From Botryotinia globosa (Eukaryota; Ascomycota; Leotiomycetes; Helotiales; Sclerotiniaceae), in assembly GCA_014898425.1 (NCBI GenBank), contig RCSZ01000001.1, positions 1,302,001 through 1,366,000 of the forward strand: a stretch of 64,000 nucleotides of DNA, written 5' to 3'. Position numbers and translations under genes: made by a program. Shown here piece by piece: positions 48,289-58,434 of this stretch. Below the pieces are notes generated by a model, which was not told the DNA's origin, searched no databases, and saw only the letters and a list, made by a program, of their open reading frames with translations. Positions within the stretch are counted from its first letter, which is position 1, and each line of letters opens with the position of its first letter.

Positions 48289-51107
48289 ATGAAGGCCGGA
48301 GTTCTCGCAGTCGCGGCTGCAATTGCAGGTGGTGTTAATGCTAGAGACCTTGGAAGAAGACATGGTCATCAAGAGTTCCATGAGAGAGGATTGTTAGCTA
48401 CCCCAGCATCATCATCGGAGTCATGTGGTTGTACAACTGTTTGGTCTACCGTCACTGGTGAACCTCAATGTATGTGATATGTTATACATCTACCCTTATA
48501 CATAAAGTATCTTGTTTTTGAACATTGACTGACATCAGAATTTTAGTATACTTCCCACCAGCTCGAACCGGTGGTTCTGTTGCTTCTAGCTCAGCCGCAC
48601 CACCAGCACCATCAACATCTGCTGATGCGTGCTCTGACAAGTGCAACACTGAGTACAACACCTGTAGAAGTGCTCCAGACGCAAACCGATCTACTTGTGC
48701 TTCCAACTATGCATCATGCCTTGGATATTCTCCATTTGATAGCAATGGATCCTTTGTCGCCCCAACTGCCTGTTCCTCAACACCATCTGTCCCAGCACCA
48801 TCTGCCCCAGCAGCTTCTGATGTGTGCTCTGACAAATGCAACACTGAGTACAACACCTGTAGAAGTGCTCCAGACGCAAACCGATCTACCTGTGCTTCCA
48901 ACTATGCATCATGCCTTGGATATTCTCCATTTGATAGCAATGGATCCTTTGTCGCCCCAACTGCCTGTTCCTCAGCACCATCTGTCCCAGCACCATCTGC
49001 CCCAGCAGCTTCTGACGTATGCTCCGATACCTGCAACGCTCAGTACAACACCTGCCGAAGTGCTCCAGATGCGAACCGATCCACTTGTGCTTCCAACTAT
49101 GCATCATGCCTTGGATATTCTCCATTTGATAGCAACGGATCACTTGTCGCTCCAACTGCCTGTTCCTCAGTAGCATCGACACCAGCAGCATCTGCTCCAG
49201 GTTCATCGGTACCAGCACCATCTGCACCAGCACCATCTGCACCAGCACCATCTGCACCAGCACCATCTGCACCAGCACCATCTGCACCAGCACCATCTGC
49301 CCCAGCAGCTTCTGACGTATGCTCCGATACCTGCAACGCTCAGTACAACACCTGCCGAAGTGCTCCAGATGCGAACCGATCCACTTGTGCTTCCAACTAT
49401 GCATCATGCCTTGGATATTCTCCGTTTGATAACAACGGATCCCTTGTCGCCCCAACTGCCTGCTCCTCGTCAGCAACATCTGCTCAAGGCGTTTCATCTG
49501 TCCCAGGCCCATCGGCACCAGCACCATCGGCACCAGCACCATCTGCACCAGCAGCTTCTGCTCCAGGCTCATCAGCTCCAGCCACTTCCAAGGGAGTATC
49601 AACTGCTCCTACAGCCCCAGCTTCAACTGCCCCAGCCGTTGTCCCTACGCCTTTGGCAACCACGTGCCCAACTCCAGGTGTCTACACCATTCCAGCCACC
49701 ACTGTGACTCTGACTGAGTCCACCACTGTCTGTGGTGCTACATCAACTGGTCTTCCATCTGCAGGAACTTACACCGTTGGAGGTGTTACCACTGTCGTGA
49801 CCACCGCCACAACAGTTGTATGCCCATACGCTGCTGTCTCAACTTCAGATGGTGTTGTTACAAGCACCATCTTGACAACCACCTATGTATGCCCATCCGC
49901 AGGAACATACACCATCAATCCATTAACCACTACCGTTACCGAGCCCGCTGTTTGGGTTTACCCAACTCCTGCTTCCTATGCTCCAGGAACCTACACACAA
50001 CCTGAAGTTGTTACCACCATCACCGAAACTAATGTGGTTGTTTTCTGCCCTTACTCTTCATCATACTCCACAATTGTTGATGCCACATTACCAGCTGGTA
50101 CACCTGCCCAAGCTACTTCTGCTCCAGCCCCAGTTAAAACTTCTGTCGTAGTACCAGTTGCAACACCAAGCTCTAGCTCAGTTTATATTGCTCCTTCTTC
50201 AAGCGCTGCATCCGTTGTCCCATCATCTTCCGCAGTTTCATCTTCCGTAGTTGCATCTTCCGTTGCATCTCCATCTGCCTCCTCTACTTCCTCCTCTTCC
50301 GGAAACGGAGGTAGTGTAGGAAGCACTGGAAAGCAATGGGCTATGACTTACTCCCCATACCAAGATTCTGGATCTTGCAAGACTGCTGCCGAAGTTTCCG
50401 TTGATGTAGCACTCATTGCCTCCAAGGGATTCAAAGCCATCCGTATCTACAGTACCGATTGCTCCGGACTCGAGAACGTCGGTAACGCTGCCAAGCTTGC
50501 TGGTATCAAAATGATCGTCGGTATCTTCATTAGCGAAACCGGATGTTCCGGAGCAGCCAAGCAAGTCACTGAACTTATTGCATGGGGACAATGGTCTCTC
50601 GTTGAGCTTATCGTTGTCGGTAACGAAGCCATCTTTGGTGGCCACACTACCGCTTCTGAACTCGCCGGATTCATCAGCTCCTCCCGATCATCCTTCGCAA
50701 GTGCTGGATACACTGGTCAAATCACCACCACCGAACCCCTCAACATCTGGCAAGAAAACACCAGTGTCCTCTGTTCCGCCGTCGACATCACTGGTGCCAA
50801 CCTTCACCCATTCTTCAACGCTGCAGTCACTGCCGAAAATGCTGGTAAATTCGCCCTCTCCCAACTCGAGCTTGCCGATGCTATCTGCCCTGGTCTTACT
50901 GCCATTAACCTCGAGTGCGGATGGCCTTCCGCCGGTACTTGTAACGGAGTTGCTTGCCCGGGTGTAGAAGAGCAAAAGACTGCCGTCTCTAGTATCGTCG
51001 AGTCCTGTGGTGGACGTGCCGCCATCTTCTCCTACACCAACGAACTCTGGAAACAACCAGGTGGATTTGGCTGTGAGCAAAGTTGGGGTTCCATCCATCT
51101 TTTCTAG
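48289..51107 (+). CDS. Modular cell-wall protein: four Cys-rich repeats, Ser/Pro/Thr stalk and GH17 glucanase domain
   Basis: Exons are 48289-48469 and 48547-51107 (77-bp intron, donor GTATGT, acceptor TTTTAG; an earlier CAG would give a stop), giving 913 residues. A signal peptide (about 1-18) is followed by four modules of about 51 residues, each with six Cys (core CRSAPDANRSTCASNYASC), encoded at about 48627, 48822, 49017 and 49317. Linkers are rich in APSAP repeats. Next is a Thr/Val/Ser stalk with repeated TTVxCPY and AGTYT units, then the GH17 domain (about 655-913) with acid/base Glu754 in VVGNEA and nucleophile Glu850 in NLECGWPS. GH17 enzymes cleave or rearrange wall beta-1,3-glucan (Scw/Bgl2/EglC types). 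No GPI signal is seen; the protein ends at the catalytic domain. Modules 1 and 2, and 3 and 4, are nearly identical in DNA, so copy number probably varies between strains. Confidence 0.9.
48627..49469 (+). repeat. Intragenic repeat array: four copies of a six-Cys module
   Basis: The repeat starts are spaced 195, 195 and 300 bp apart. The last gap is longer because the APSAP linker has expanded to about 35 extra residues. All spacings are multiples of three, so the reading frame is kept. Sequence identity between neighbouring copies is very high at the DNA level, which implies recent duplication or gene conversion. Confidence 0.9.
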
Positions 51108-53833
51108 ATGATGTGCTCAAAGAGGGATCGGAATATATATACATGACAAGATATTAATTTATATGATATATTTCCTTTGTTTTTTGGCATCACATTACAG
51201 AAGTATGGTATGGCCATAGCATCCAACTTTCACGAATGGAACGGGGATAAATTAAAATACTTGAAGGATTGGAGCATTTTTTCTATGTTTGTTTTTGGAT
51301 ATTGGATATTTAGCATTTTGGCTTGGGAGAAGCGGTTGGAGCAGAGGTTGAGAAATGGGCATTGCATTTTTGCATAAGCTTTTAGGCAGATTATTATACT
51401 ATACTATACTTACATTAATTATTCACACGTGGATATGGCGAATGCCAAACTCAAATTCAGATTCAGATTTGGACTTTGCATGTTTTTTCCCCATTGATTG
51501 ATAGATTCTTTTTCTTCGCATTTGTGTTTAATGTGTGGTGATTTCTTACTTGTGGATACACTTGGGGTACCTAACTCCCCCTTAGCACGTAAGAATGTAA
51601 GTCTGATAGATCGAGAAGACCCTCAACCTCGACCTTGACTTTGAACAGAAACACATATTCAAAGACACTTTTCTGTCAAGTTGTGATGTGAAGTAGAATG
51701 TCTCACGAGTCACAATAGATTTGCAATCGATGTCGAGATCGATACGAAACGATTGGGCTATTTCTATATAGGTATGTATCTATTTTTATGTTTATCTAGG
51801 TATATATTTGATTATTTATATATCATGTAATAATATCATCCCTTTCTATCTTATATCATCCCTTCCCATATCAAATCGAATCTTTTAAACTACCTACTGT
51901 AGTAGGCTAGTACCCATCCCATTCAAATCCCAAATTTCATTTCTGATCTCCTTCTCATCCTTATCCCTATTCTATCCCTATAGTATAATATGATATACCA
52001 CATAATTCAACATCATCTCAACCTACATACCTGTATAATTGTTAGAGTATTAAATCATACTCATTCATCCCTATGCCCATCCTTATCCTTATCCTCATAT
52101 TCATCCATCTCTATACTCATACTCATATTCTAATTCTAATTCCTAGCTCAAGCCCTTCACTCCGATTTCCGATTTTCAATCTCTAATCTCTCGAATTTTT
52201 CCTTTTATTCCCTTTTTTCCTGATTGGAAGGAAATTATTATCGAGGTGGATGGGTGGAGGTGGATGGGTAGATAGGTAGTTAGGCATTTATGTACTGATA
52301 TATAGATGAATATATGAATCTTCATTTTTTTTAAACTTGAGGGTAGGAGGAGGAGGAGGATAATATAGTGATATAGTGATATAGTAATAATGGATCAACC
52401 CCAATCCCAATCCCATATTTCCCATAAACAAAACAAAGTTTGTCCAAAGCTTCAATATAGGATATCCATCCATCCACGGATTATCTTAATTCCCTCCCCT
52501 CCCCCTCTAGCCCTCCCCTTCCTTCTCACGAACCCAAAACTTCGCTCTCCCACTCTTTCCCTCAAACGAATCTCATCCTCATCCTCACCCTCCCCAAACT
52601 CAAAATTACCCACTTACCCATCTGCATAGTACATATACAATTACGCATAAGTAGCGAGCAGAAGAAGCGAGGCAAAGCAGAGCGAAGCGAATGAAAAGGA
52701 CAAAGAAAAAAGAACAAAAAGGAGTACGTTTATTGATTTGTCGATTTCTTAAGTCGACATATCTCACAAATAGAAAACTGATGGCGTTGCTGCTGGTGAT
52801 GATATCTTCTATGTTGAGGAAGCAAAGGGGGGGTTGAAACATGGATGGAGATGTATTGATTGGATACTTGCATTAGAATGAAATGAATCACTCATCTACA
52901 CTATTTTTCGAGGGCCAGTTTCTATCACTAGTTCCACTTCCACTTCCACTTCCATTTCCATTTCCATTTCCATTTCCATTTCCATTTCCATTTCATACTC
53001 ATACTCATTTAGAAATCCAAACGATACGGTAACACAATGTAATAAAATGTAATGCAAAAAACAAAACGAGATATAAAAGAACAGAGAATAAGCAGAAGAA
53101 CGAGACCAAAACGAGAAGTCAAGTATCGACATCTCTTATTTCCCACTTCTTACCTTTGTATTTAATTAGTAATTTGAGGGACATAGTCATCTACCCAAGA
53201 GAATCCTTGGGTTAAGAAGCAATTATGATTTGTACTATCACTAGAATATTCGAGCCGGTAACTTGTCGGCTATTTCAATGAAATCTGCCGATCACATCAC
53301 CTTGGGGTGGTTGGCCATGGAGGGATTAACCGACAAGCAGTGAGGATGGTTTCTGCATGGCAAAGTGGTTGTGTTTTGGTCCGGAAGTTAGGAGTGGTAG
53401 AAGATACCTACTAGGTACCTAGATATGTTTGGGCAAGGCAAAGCTCAAGAAAAATACTCATTGTGGCCCATCGAATTACTCAAACAATGTGGAGTGGAAG
53501 TTTTGTATTTTGGTGAATCTTCAGCTCAGTTCCAATATGTCTATATGGAAGGGAGAAACTTGTGGTTTGTCAAATCTGCCTCAAAATGTTCTCGTAAGGC
53601 TACTAGCACAGAATGATTGAACATTCCGCATGCTGAACGGAGTACTTCCTCTCCAACTTGAGCTATAAACAATCGTATTTTGGTCCGCCATCTCATATTC
53701 TACACTTCTAGATGCAGTTGTGTCGAGACCTCACACATATAGTACATCAAATGTCTTAAACGCCATCTCCCAGATATACCACAGTGTAGTTTCCTCCGCC
53801 TCATATCTTATGCAGAGTGAATTTTTTATATCT
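51108..53833. other. 2.7-kb gene-poor region
   Basis: It starts with the 3' UTR of the GH17 gene and contains AT-rich and TATCC/CATCC-rich stretches, a TTCCAY hexamer array at 52932-52994 and GGAGGA runs. The open frame at 53425-53616 has no recognisable similarity. No gene is supported. Confidence 0.55.
52932..52994. repeat. Hexanucleotide array TTCCAC/TTCCAT
   Basis: About ten copies: the first few read TTCCAC and the rest TTCCAT, a two-variant array like the one at 46641-46702. Confidence 0.92.
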
Positions 53834-54890
53834 TTAATTCCTCTCAAGCCTTGAAGCGGAGTTACCAGACAAAGCTGCAAGATCCGCCACAACACTCCAA
53901 TCGATGACATTCCACCAATTCTCCACGTAAACCTTCTTTCCTCCTATATCATCAGTTCCCATTCCGTAATCGGCAATCCATACGTGTTCCCATGTATTGA
54001 CGCAAAGAATGGGTGTGACTTCAATTCCTCCCGGTGGTATCCTCTCTTTGCTATAATGCCCATGTGCTCCTACTGTGTTTACAGGTGGTGCCGCTAACTT
54101 CTGTCTGTAAAAGTCCGTCACACTCTCGCTTTCGGTGTTCATGTCTTTTGGTTGTCTTCTATGATGTGCACCAGGAAACGGTGAACCTGCTAAATATGTA
54201 GTCATTAAGGATAGTCGATCCAATCTATCCTTCATTAACCAGACGAATCCGGGTCCAAACATTTTACTAGCGGTAACGACGAATTCCCTTTTGAGCCCAT
54301 CGACAGAGGAAAAAGAGCTCTCGATGGCGGCTCGGAGTCTCTCTGACATGACGGGTTCGCTAGTTGGATTGGGTTGGAGGCAGTCGAAAAAGAAGTTGTT
54401 GTTGAATGCCATAGAAGCATAGTTGAAAGTGGCCGCCTGGTCTGGGTCTCGCGCACATATGAGAGCGATTTCTTTGGGTTGTTTTCCATCGAGATGGGGA
54501 ACTCCTTTAAAATTGTCAGTTACAGGGTGTCTTGTAAAGAATGTAGCAGCAATTATAAGTTGTATCGCAGAATACATAGCAGTAATTTTAGAGGGAACCA
54601 CGCAATTTGTGTTCCCAGGTAACAAAAGTCTCTCGCAGACTGAATGCTTTGACTACCAATTGCAAAATAACCCAAATAATAAGAAGTAACTCACCGGCTA
54701 TAGCATCACTCAATTTGTCCACCATGAGTTTTTGATATGAAGTCCATGACAGCTCGAAAGCTTGGGGTCCAATGAATTCAGGAATACCGTTAGAGAAATC
54801 ATGTTTCAATGGCGGTATATGCTGAGAAATACTCCTGAAGAAGTTCTTCTGCACAGAGCGTCCTATCCTAGGGAAGCGCGAGCGAAACAT
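53834..54890 (-). CDS. SOD-fold mitochondrial small ribosomal subunit protein (mS42/mS43-like)
   Basis: Exons are complement(54695-54890) and complement(53834-54504). The 190-bp intron (GTGAGT donor, AACTGAC branch, AAAG acceptor) restores LSDAIAGVPHLDGKQPKEIAL, and the product has 288 residues. The N-terminus is rich in Arg, Ser and Phe (MFRSRFPRIGRSVQKNFFRS), as expected of a mitochondrial presequence. The rest follows the Fe/Mn superoxide dismutase fold: FNYASMAFNNNFFF, MFGPGFVWLM, NTWEHVWIADYG. The usual metal ligands are mostly replaced (Gln and Ser or Ala where SOD has His, Asn where SOD has the Asp of DVWEH), so it should not be an active SOD. This is the known character of the mitoribosomal SOD-like proteins (yeast Rsm26 and Mrp1). 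It is head-to-head with the MoCo sulfurase gene, 382 bp apart. The exact paralogue (mS42 or mS43) is not settled. Confidence 0.85.
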
Positions 54891-55272
54891 ATTTGGAGGG
54901 GTGATGGACTTTCAAACCTCGACGAGATGTTTCGCGATCCAAAAAATTGTATGGAGGTCCGCAAAGTCCGCAATTTTGTGCGTGCCTTAGGCTTCAGTAT
55001 TTCTTTGATGAACGCATGGATGCTCAGCTGAAGAGGAATCTTGATGAAGCGGCCAACTCCGCTGTCCTATCATTGTTGATGCGGGGAGATCTAAAACATT
55101 TCATTGCATTATATGTCACAATATCATATTCACTAGTTGCGTTGTTGAGAATGAACAGTCAAATTAGTCTCTGGAAGTCTTTTACTTCGATTTTACATCC
55201 CCCTTGATTCCACCGGAAGTGAGATGTGTCAGTAAGTTTCTGTGTTGTTTGAGCTACCTAAGTATATATAAC
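54891..55272. promoter_or_regulatory. Divergent promoter between the mitoribosomal and MoCo sulfurase genes
   Basis: This 382-bp gap separates two start codons that point away from each other. A donor-like TCAGTAAGT at 55228-55236 upstream of the sulfurase start could belong to a leader intron ending near CTAAG at 55257-55261. No other feature is recognised. Confidence 0.5.
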
Positions 55273-57762
55273 ATGGAGTATGATAAAGCAGTAGAAGAAT
55301 TCAGGAAGCATGAATATCCCATGCTCAAAGGTAGGTTTTCTCCCAAATATATATGTGCCAAGCTGATAGAATTTCCAGATGCCGTTTACCTTGATCATGC
55401 AGGTACAACCCTCTACTCGAAGTCCCTCATGGAGAGATATATGGTGGATATGATGTCGAATTTATATGGAAATCCACATTCCGCCTCTACATCCTCGCAA
55501 TTGTCGACTTCTCGCATCGAGAATACCCGTCTGAATGTTTTGCGGTTCTTCAACGCCGATCCAGAAGACTTCGATGTTGTGTTTGTGGCGAATGCCACGG
55601 CTGGAATCAAACTTATTATGGACGCCTTCAGGGGCCAAGAAGATGGATTCTTATATGGATACCACCAAGATTCGCATACTAGTCTCGTTGGAGTGCGAGA
55701 GGATGCCGTGTCAAGTCGTTGTCTCGATGATGATGCTGTGGAGTGTTGGCTATCTGGATCAGAACCTCTTGTCAGAAAGGTAGATGATTCTGAGATTGGC
55801 CTCTTCGCATATCCAGCACAATCAAACTTAGATGGTCGACGTCTACCACTGTATTGGCCAGAAAGAGTCCGAAATCTTAGTTATGAAACCCAGGCAACTA
55901 CATATACATTATTAGATGCCTCTGCTCTAGTTTCTACTTCTCCACTAGACTTGAGTGATGTTCGTAAGGCACCTGATTTTGTGGTCCTTAGTTTCTACAA
56001 GATATTTGGATTTCCTGATCTCGGTGCATTGATAGTGCGTAGAGAATCTGGAGCGATACTCCAAACCAGAAAATACTTTGGAGGTGGAACTGTCGAAGTA
56101 GTAGTGTGTCTAAAAGAGCAATGGCATGCTCCGAAAGGGCAGTCCTTGCATGAAACTCTAGAGGATGGTACTCTGCCTTTCCATAACATCATGGCACTGG
56201 AGGTAGCAATCGATGTTCACAAATCATTGTATGGTTCCATGGAACGCATTGCAAATCACACCACATTTCTCGCACGAAAATTGTACGAAGGTCTGAAGTC
56301 ACTACGGCATGTTAACTCGGAGCCGGCCTGTATAATCTACTCCCCTGGCTTCTCCTCCGAAACCTCCTCCAATGTACAAGGACCTACAATAGCGTTCAAC
56401 GTCAAGAACAGTTTTGGGGCGTGGGTGACTAATATTGAATTTGAGAGGTTGGCTTCGATAAGGAATTACCACATTCGAACCGGTGGTCTTTGTAATCCTG
56501 GTGGTGTTGCATCAGCACTGGGGCTTCAACCATGGGAAACGAAAAGAAATTTCTCGGCTGGTCTACGATGCGGTGGAGAGACCGACATCTATGCGGGCAA
56601 AATAACGGGGGTTATTCGTGTGAGCTTAGGAGCCATGAGTACGATGAGCGATGTTGAGTCGTTTCTTTCATTTGTGGATGAATTCTTTGTGGACCACACA
56701 GCTGTATCCACCGATGAGGAAACCGAAAGTCACAAAACGGTTGACATGTATGTCGAAAGTCTTACAATTTATCCAATCAAAAGTTGTGGTGGCTTTGAGA
56801 TTCCGAAGGAAACAGCTTGGGAAGTTAGGCCCGAAGGTCTTGCTTGGGATAGGGAATGGTGTCTTATTCATCAAGGTACTGGACAAGCATTAAGTCAAAA
56901 ACGTTACCCTCGAATGGCTCTCATCAAACCAACAATCGACTTTGATCTGGGATTGCTGAAGGTTCGGTATCAAGGATCAACCTTCCCTAATTTGACGGAT
57001 GAAATCAATGTCTCTTTGTCATCTGACCCGTCATTTTACAAAAATCCAAATAACATTCATTCATTGGCATCAAGGGTCTGTGGAGATGCTATCGCGGCAC
57101 AGAGTTACTCTAATCATGAAATTAATGATTTCTTCTCCAAGATCCTAGAAGTACCTTGTGTTTTGGCAAGATTTCCTGCTGGCGGTAGTGGTCCTTGTTC
57201 GAGACATGCAAAGGCGCACATGCAAAAGCATCAAGGACCAAAACGTTCGGTCGCGATTGAGAAATCGAGTACTCACTCCTTCCACGATCCCCCTACACCA
57301 CCGGATTCTGATAGTGAGAATCGAAAACGCCCAATACTTCTATCGAATGAGAGTCCCATACTTGCCATTAATCGATCCAGTATCAATATGCTAAATGAAG
57401 AAATAGCTAAGAGTGGAGGTAAACTTGCTTCCGCCTCTGTCTTTCGAGCAAATATTGTACTAGCGTCAACCAAATTAACCGATCGCCATCATCCGTACAG
57501 TGAAGATCATTGGAGTTCTTTACACATTGGTTCAGAAACATATCAAATGCTAGGATCTTGTAGGCGTTGTCATATGATATGTGTTGATCAGGATACTGCT
57601 GAAAAGAACGAAGAACCTTTTGTTACGCTGGCAAAAACACGAAGGTTCGAATCTAAGGTTTTCTTTGGTTCTCACATGTGTCATGTTCCTTCGTTGTCAC
57701 CTCTTAAAGAACATCAATTTCCAATCATCAAGGTGGGAGACAAGGTTTCTATTGGGCTATAA
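55273..57762 (+). CDS. hxB: Molybdenum cofactor sulfurase (HxB/MOCOS type)
   Basis: Exons are 55273-55330 and 55379-57762. The 48-bp intron (GTAGGT...TTTCCAG) is in frame and hidden in the open frame; removing it restores EYPMLKDAVYLDHAGTTLY, the classic start of the family. The product has 813 residues (A. nidulans HxB is about 840). The start at 55273 gives MEYDKAVEEFRKHEYP, as in homologues. Residues 1 to about 460 are the class V aminotransferase/NifS-like domain, with the PLP lysine K227 in SFYKIFGFP and the conserved GLCNPGG cysteine segment. A linker leads to the MOSC N-terminal beta barrel (from about 473, IYPIKSCGGFEI) and the MOSC domain, ending with the GSCRRCHM signature. It transfers sulfur to the cofactor of xanthine dehydrogenase and aldehyde-oxidase-type hydroxylases, activating purine use. 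Confidence 0.93.
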   Translation: MEYDKAVEEFRKHEYPMLKGRFSPKYICAKLIEFPDAVYLDHAGTTLYSKSLMERYMVDMMSNLYGNPHSASTSSQLSTSRIENTRLNVLRFFNADPEDFDVVFVANATAGIKLIMDAFRGQEDGFLYGYHQDSHTSLVGVREDAVSSRCLDDDAVECWLSGSEPLVRKVDDSEIGLFAYPAQSNLDGRRLPLYWPERVRNLSYETQATTYTLLDASALVSTSPLDLSDVRKAPDFVVLSFYKIFGFPDLGALIVRRESGAILQTRKYFGGGTVEVVVCLKEQWHAPKGQSLHETLEDGTLPFHNIMALEVAIDVHKSLYGSMERIANHTTFLARKLYEGLKSLRHVNSEPACIIYSPGFSSETSSNVQGPTIAFNVKNSFGAWVTNIEFERLASIRNYHIRTGGLCNPGGVASALGLQPWETKRNFSAGLRCGGETDIYAGKITGVIRVSLGAMSTMSDVESFLSFVDEFFVDHTAVSTDEETESHKTVDMYVESLTIYPIKSCGGFEIPKETAWEVRPEGLAWDREWCLIHQGTGQALSQKRYPRMALIKPTIDFDLGLLKVRYQGSTFPNLTDEINVSLSSDPSFYKNPNNIHSLASRVCGDAIAAQSYSNHEINDFFSKILEVPCVLARFPAGGSGPCSRHAKAHMQKHQGPKRSVAIEKSSTHSFHDPPTPPDSDSENRKRPILLSNESPILAINRSSINMLNEEIAKSGGKLASASVFRANIVLASTKLTDRHHPYSEDHWSSLHIGSETYQMLGSCRRCHMICVDQDTAEKNEEPFVTLAKTRRFESKVFFGSHMCHVPSLSPLKEHQFPIIKVGDKVSIGL

Positions 57763-58434
57763 GAGAAAGAGGATGTAGAATAGAATCAAGAAGTATTTTC
57801 CATAAGTCTTATTATTCTTTCGTTGTACTGGGCTTCTATGTTCTTCTTACAGTGGTGATGACGTTGTGTGACTCTCATTAAATGTACATAATGATGTTCT
57901 TCTGGCGCACGTATAGGGTAAAGCATCCCAAGACACTTGGGTATATGGCAGAACATACTTACATTCTTAGCCCTCGTTTCAAATCTCTCCTTGAATGATC
58001 ATCGGAGGAAAGTAAATCGAGTTACTAATAGAATCAATGGTTAACTCTACCAATTATAAAGGTATCAGACCTCAGAAAGAGAAGGCGGAAACTACTCAAA
58101 AGTTTGAAAATCATATTAGAAGGCATTGGTCTTCAACCCCAAGTCCATCGCAATCGGAAGTTGGGAACGATCAAAAAGTTACTAGCTACCTAGTAGTTTG
58201 GGCTACGAGCCCAGCCGAAATCTAGCTGCGTAGTAGTTCGATTCACACACAATCACATATTTCAAAAATTCACAGGACACATTCTATTTTATTAAATTTT
58301 CCCCCCAAAGGATTCAATTCATAATAACTTGCACCTTTGCATCTTCAGAAGAGAGTCATATATATTGATTTGAGAGACAACAAAATCCACTATTTCGCTG
58401 ACTTTACACCTTACAAACATCATTTTCGGAAAGC
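57763..58434. other. Intergenic, 3' of MoCo sulfurase and 5' of the 2EXR gene
   Basis: The two genes point the same way. No further gene or clear site is visible. Confidence 0.6.

Noticed and set aside
48886..49602. Open frame of 238 codons on the minus strand across the Cys-rich repeats
   Set aside because: It is the antisense shadow of the GH17 gene repeats: Met/Leu/Gln low complexity that exists only because the sense repeat has a 3-bp-compatible period.
53834..54625. Calling the gene an active Fe/Mn superoxide dismutase
   Set aside because: Metal-binding His and Asp residues are replaced, and the N-terminus resembles a mitochondrial presequence of a ribosomal protein.
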